Source: Demequina sp. NBRC 110056
Lineage (GTDB): Bacteria > Actinomycetota > Actinomycetes > Actinomycetales > Demequinaceae
DNA: 64,000 nucleotides
Direction: 5' to 3'
NCBI RefSeq assembly: GCF_002090155.1
Contig: NZ_BBRM01000004.1
Span: 248,001-312,000, forward strand
Positions 62,010 to 64,000 of the stretch are shown piece after piece (position 1 is the stretch's first letter; each line of letters begins with the position of its first letter). Under the pieces are notes generated by a model that was given only the letters and a program-made list of their open reading frames with translations, was not told the DNA's origin and made no database searches. A program made the translations under genes and the position numbers.

Positions 62010-62837
62010 ATGAAGACGAACGAGGTGGCCGTGCTCATCGGCACCGGAAGCATCGGGCTCGCGGCCGCACGCCGCGCGGCGGTGGGCCGACAGCTGCTGC
62101 TCGCCGACTACAACGAGGCGCAGCTCGCGGCGACAGCCGAGCTGCTGCAGGGCGAGGGCTACGACGTCCACACGCACGTGACGGACGTATCCGACCCCGA
62201 CGCCGTCGCGGCGCTGGCTGACGCCGCAGCCGCTCTGGGCCCGGTCACGCGCCTGGTGCACGCCGCGGGCGTCTCGCCCGTCCAGGCGAGCACCGAGCGC
62301 GTCATCGAGGTCGACCTGCTCGGCACGGCCTACGTGCTCGAGGAGTTCGGGCGCGTGGTGTCGGCAGGCGGCTCGGGCATCGTCATCGCGAGCATGGCCG
62401 GCCACATGGGCCCGGGGTTCCCCAGCGAGCTCGAGCACGCCCTGGCCTACACGCCGACCGCGGAGCTCGCGGCGCTGCCGCAGCTCGAGGCAGGGGCGGT
62501 GGGCGACTCCGGCGCGGCGTACACGCTCGCGAAGCGCGCCAACGCGCTGCGCGTGCTGGCTGCGGCAGTCCCGTGGGGCGCGCGCGGCGCGCGCGTCAAC
62601 TGCCTGAGCCCGGGCATCATCTCCACGCCCCTCGCTCGCGACGAGATGAACGGCCCCATGGCCGAGGGATACCAGGCGATGATCGCGACGTCGGCCGCAG
62701 GCCGGATGGGCACTCCCTCCGAGGTCGGCGACCTCGCGGCCTTCCTGTTCGACCAGACCGGCGGCTTCATCACCGGTGCCGACATCCTGATGGACGGCGG
62801 CGTGATCGCTGCGATGAAGGCCGGCCAGCTGGGCTGA
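62010..62837 (+). CDS. Short-chain dehydrogenase/reductase
   Basis: A 275-residue Rossmann-fold oxidoreductase with the nucleotide motif GTGSIG (11-16) and the catalytic triad S128, Y171, K175 (YTLAKRAN). The C-terminal FITGADILMDGG is typical of classical SDRs. The glycine motif replaces the more usual TGxxxGIG, so cofactor choice is uncertain. RBS AGGAG at 62000. Function is probably tied to the upstream exporter, for instance modifying its substrate. Confidence 0.88.
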   Translation: MKTNEVAVLIGTGSIGLAAARRAAVGRQLLLADYNEAQLAATAELLQGEGYDVHTHVTDVSDPDAVAALADAAAALGPVTRLVHAAGVSPVQASTERVIEVDLLGTAYVLEEFGRVVSAGGSGIVIASMAGHMGPGFPSELEHALAYTPTAELAALPQLEAGAVGDSGAAYTLAKRANALRVLAAAVPWGARGARVNCLSPGIISTPLARDEMNGPMAEGYQAMIATSAAGRMGTPSEVGDLAAFLFDQTGGFITGADILMDGGVIAAMKAGQLG

Positions 62838-62906
62838 TGTTGAAGCCACCCCATCCGGCCCGAGCCAGGCACTGACGCTGCCTGTCTCACGCCGGCGGGG
62901 CGTGCC

Positions 62907-62912
62907 TACAGT
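62907..62912 (+). promoter_or_regulatory. -10 box for the lipoprotein gene
   Basis: TACAGT ends 6 nt before the ATG at 62919. Confidence 0.45.
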
Positions 62913-62918
62913 CGACAG

Positions 62919-64000
62919 ATGGCAGCGACATCAGCGACTGGAACGACCGCACCGCGCCGCGCGAGCATCGCATTCGCCACGGGTGCGATGCTCGCGGGGC
63001 TAACCGCCTGCTCGGGCGAGCCCGAGCCGCCGGACACGGGCCTGGGCGCGACAGCATCGGCACCGACCTCCGCCGCGCCAGCCAGCCCGGAGGCGGCGAC
63101 GCCCTCCCCGAGCGACGAGCCCGCGCCGCCCGCCGGGCCCGGAGAGCTGGCACCGGTCACGCTCACGACCGCCGATGGCACCGATGCCGGTTCCGCCGAG
63201 GGACGCGACGTGAGCATCCCGCAAGGATGGAGCGCGGAGGTCTGGGCCGACGTGCCAAGGGCGCGACTCGCCGCATGGGCGCCGGATGACAGGCTCGTGG
63301 TGTCCTCGGGCCGCGCGGGCGTCGTCACGCTGCTCACACCCACGTCGCCGGGCGCCGCGCCCGATCAGGTGACTCTGCTCGACGGGCTGAGCAACCCCCA
63401 GGGCGTGGAGTTCACCGAGTACGAGGGCGCCGATGTGCTCGTCGTCGGCGAGAGCGACCGCATCGTCATGTGGGACTATGCCGACGGCTCCGTGTCGAAC
63501 GAACGGGTGCTCATCGACGGCCTGCCCACCGACGGCCATGGATCGAAGGGCATCACCGTCCACGACGACGTCGTCTACTACAGCCTCGGCTCGGCCGAGA
63601 ACCGCGATCCCGCCGATCGGGACGCCGACCCCGAGCGGGGCACGGTCTGGAGCGTCGGACTCGATGGCTCCGGCCCTGAGCTCGTCGCCTCCGGTGTGCG
63701 CAACGGCTTCGCCCTCGACATCGCGCCGGACGACACCCTGTTCGTCGCGGTGAATCACGCGGACAACCAGCCGTACCCGTTCCAGGACGACACCGGCCAG
63801 TACGGCGACGTGGTTCGCGACTACGTCAACGAGAACCCCATCGAGCAACTCACCCGCGTGATGCCTGGGATCGACCTCGGCTGGCCCCTGTGCGTGCCCG
63901 ACACTCGCGACAGCGCCGACGGCACCGACCTGCCGTTCGTGCCAGACCCCGAGAACAACCCGGACGAGCAGGAGCTCGACTGCTCGAGCATCCCGAACAC
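62919..64000 (+). CDS. Lipoprotein with glucose/sorbosone dehydrogenase-like beta-propeller (partial)
   Basis: The reading frame opens at ATG 62919 and runs to the window end without a stop, so at least 360 residues. The N-terminus is a lipoprotein signal (MAATSATGTTAPRRASIAFA, then LTAC with C31 as the lipidated cysteine). A Pro/Ala-rich linker (about 32-80) follows, then a six-bladed propeller of the PQQ-dependent sugar dehydrogenase type, with LLDGLSNPQGVEF, GHGSKGITVHDD, VASGVRNGFALDIAPDD and NHADNQPYPFQ. Probably a periplasm-facing sugar dehydrogenase or lactonase. It uses GAT codons more than most genes here. Confidence 0.8.
   Translation, partial: MAATSATGTTAPRRASIAFATGAMLAGLTACSGEPEPPDTGLGATASAPTSAAPASPEAATPSPSDEPAPPAGPGELAPVTLTTADGTDAGSAEGRDVSIPQGWSAEVWADVPRARLAAWAPDDRLVVSSGRAGVVTLLTPTSPGAAPDQVTLLDGLSNPQGVEFTEYEGADVLVVGESDRIVMWDYADGSVSNERVLIDGLPTDGHGSKGITVHDDVVYYSLGSAENRDPADRDADPERGTVWSVGLDGSGPELVASGVRNGFALDIAPDDTLFVAVNHADNQPYPFQDDTGQYGDVVRDYVNENPIEQLTRVMPGIDLGWPLCVPDTRDSADGTDLPFVPDPENNPDEQELDCSSIPN

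Noticed and set aside
1-64000. Prophage, insertion sequence or integrative element
   Set aside because: No transposase, integrase, phage structural or conjugation gene was found in any frame I read.

Overview
The window is about 64 kb of very GC-rich DNA whose gene content points to an actinomycete, most likely of the Micrococcales (the Cellulomonas or Demequina neighbourhood is a guess from gene content, not a measurement). The signs are GC-ending codons, frequent GTG starts, the tRNA-Trp-secE-nusG-rplK-rplA...rplJ-rplL order, an actinobacterial L10 leader, MaoC-pair genes next to rpmG, and a 14-gene complex I operon. Many genes have a TAnnnT-like -10 box only 6-8 nt before the start codon, so leaderless transcription looks common.

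Layout. 1-6.7 kb (minus strand): the translation block rplL-rplJ with its leader, two glycan genes (a family 2 glycosyltransferase and a fused glycosyltransferase-like/pyruvyltransferase) placed between rplJ and rplA, then rplA, rplK, nusG, secE and tRNA-Trp. 6.9-9.2 kb: a DUF559 protein and a class I aminotransferase. 9.4-19.5 kb (plus strand): an envelope transport and sensing cluster with a DrrAB-type ABC exporter, a secreted protein with an Arg/Asp tail, an OmpR-type and a NarL-type two-component pair, and a MacB/LolD-type ABC system with a large FtsX permease. 19.7-25.8 kb: murB, an MFS protein with a divergent LacI regulator, two MaoC dehydratase subunits, an EEP-family protein, rpmG, tRNA-Met and tRNA-Thr. 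25.8-36 kb: a YcaQ-like glycosylase, a sugar porter, tRNA-Tyr, YajQ, a membrane protein, a DUF2236 protein, an NTF2-like protein, HtpX, ferredoxin-NADP reductase and a phospholipase D-like protein. 36-38.7 kb: a sulfite reductase/APS reductase operon behind a 23-residue cysteine-rich leader peptide and a strongly structured leader RNA. 38.8-57.9 kb: rarD, then one long minus-strand operon with a geranylgeranyl-reductase family gene, nuoABCDEFGHIJKLMN and a polyprenyl diphosphate synthase, which reads as menaquinone side-chain chemistry joined to the proton-pumping dehydrogenase that uses menaquinone. 58-64 kb: an alditol-oxidase-like flavoenzyme, an XRE regulator divergent from an MFS exporter plus SDR pair, and a beta-propeller lipoprotein cut by the window end.

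Features that ordinary gene annotation would miss: (i) the poly-cysteine leader ORF at 36012-36083, followed by two back-to-back hairpins and a hairpin enclosing the ribosome binding site of the sulfite reductase gene; (ii) a short word, CGCATCGGC or its complement, found at 32 hand-located positions, mostly in the small intergenic fraction and several times as inverted pairs forming perfect hairpins after stop codons; (iii) a double palindrome at 19599-19673, a duplicated 66-bp element at 28814/28998 and a 99-bp inverted structure at 39816-39914; (iv) operator-like palindromes at 22226, 31604 and 16195. No insertion sequence, prophage, rRNA operon or CRISPR array was seen.
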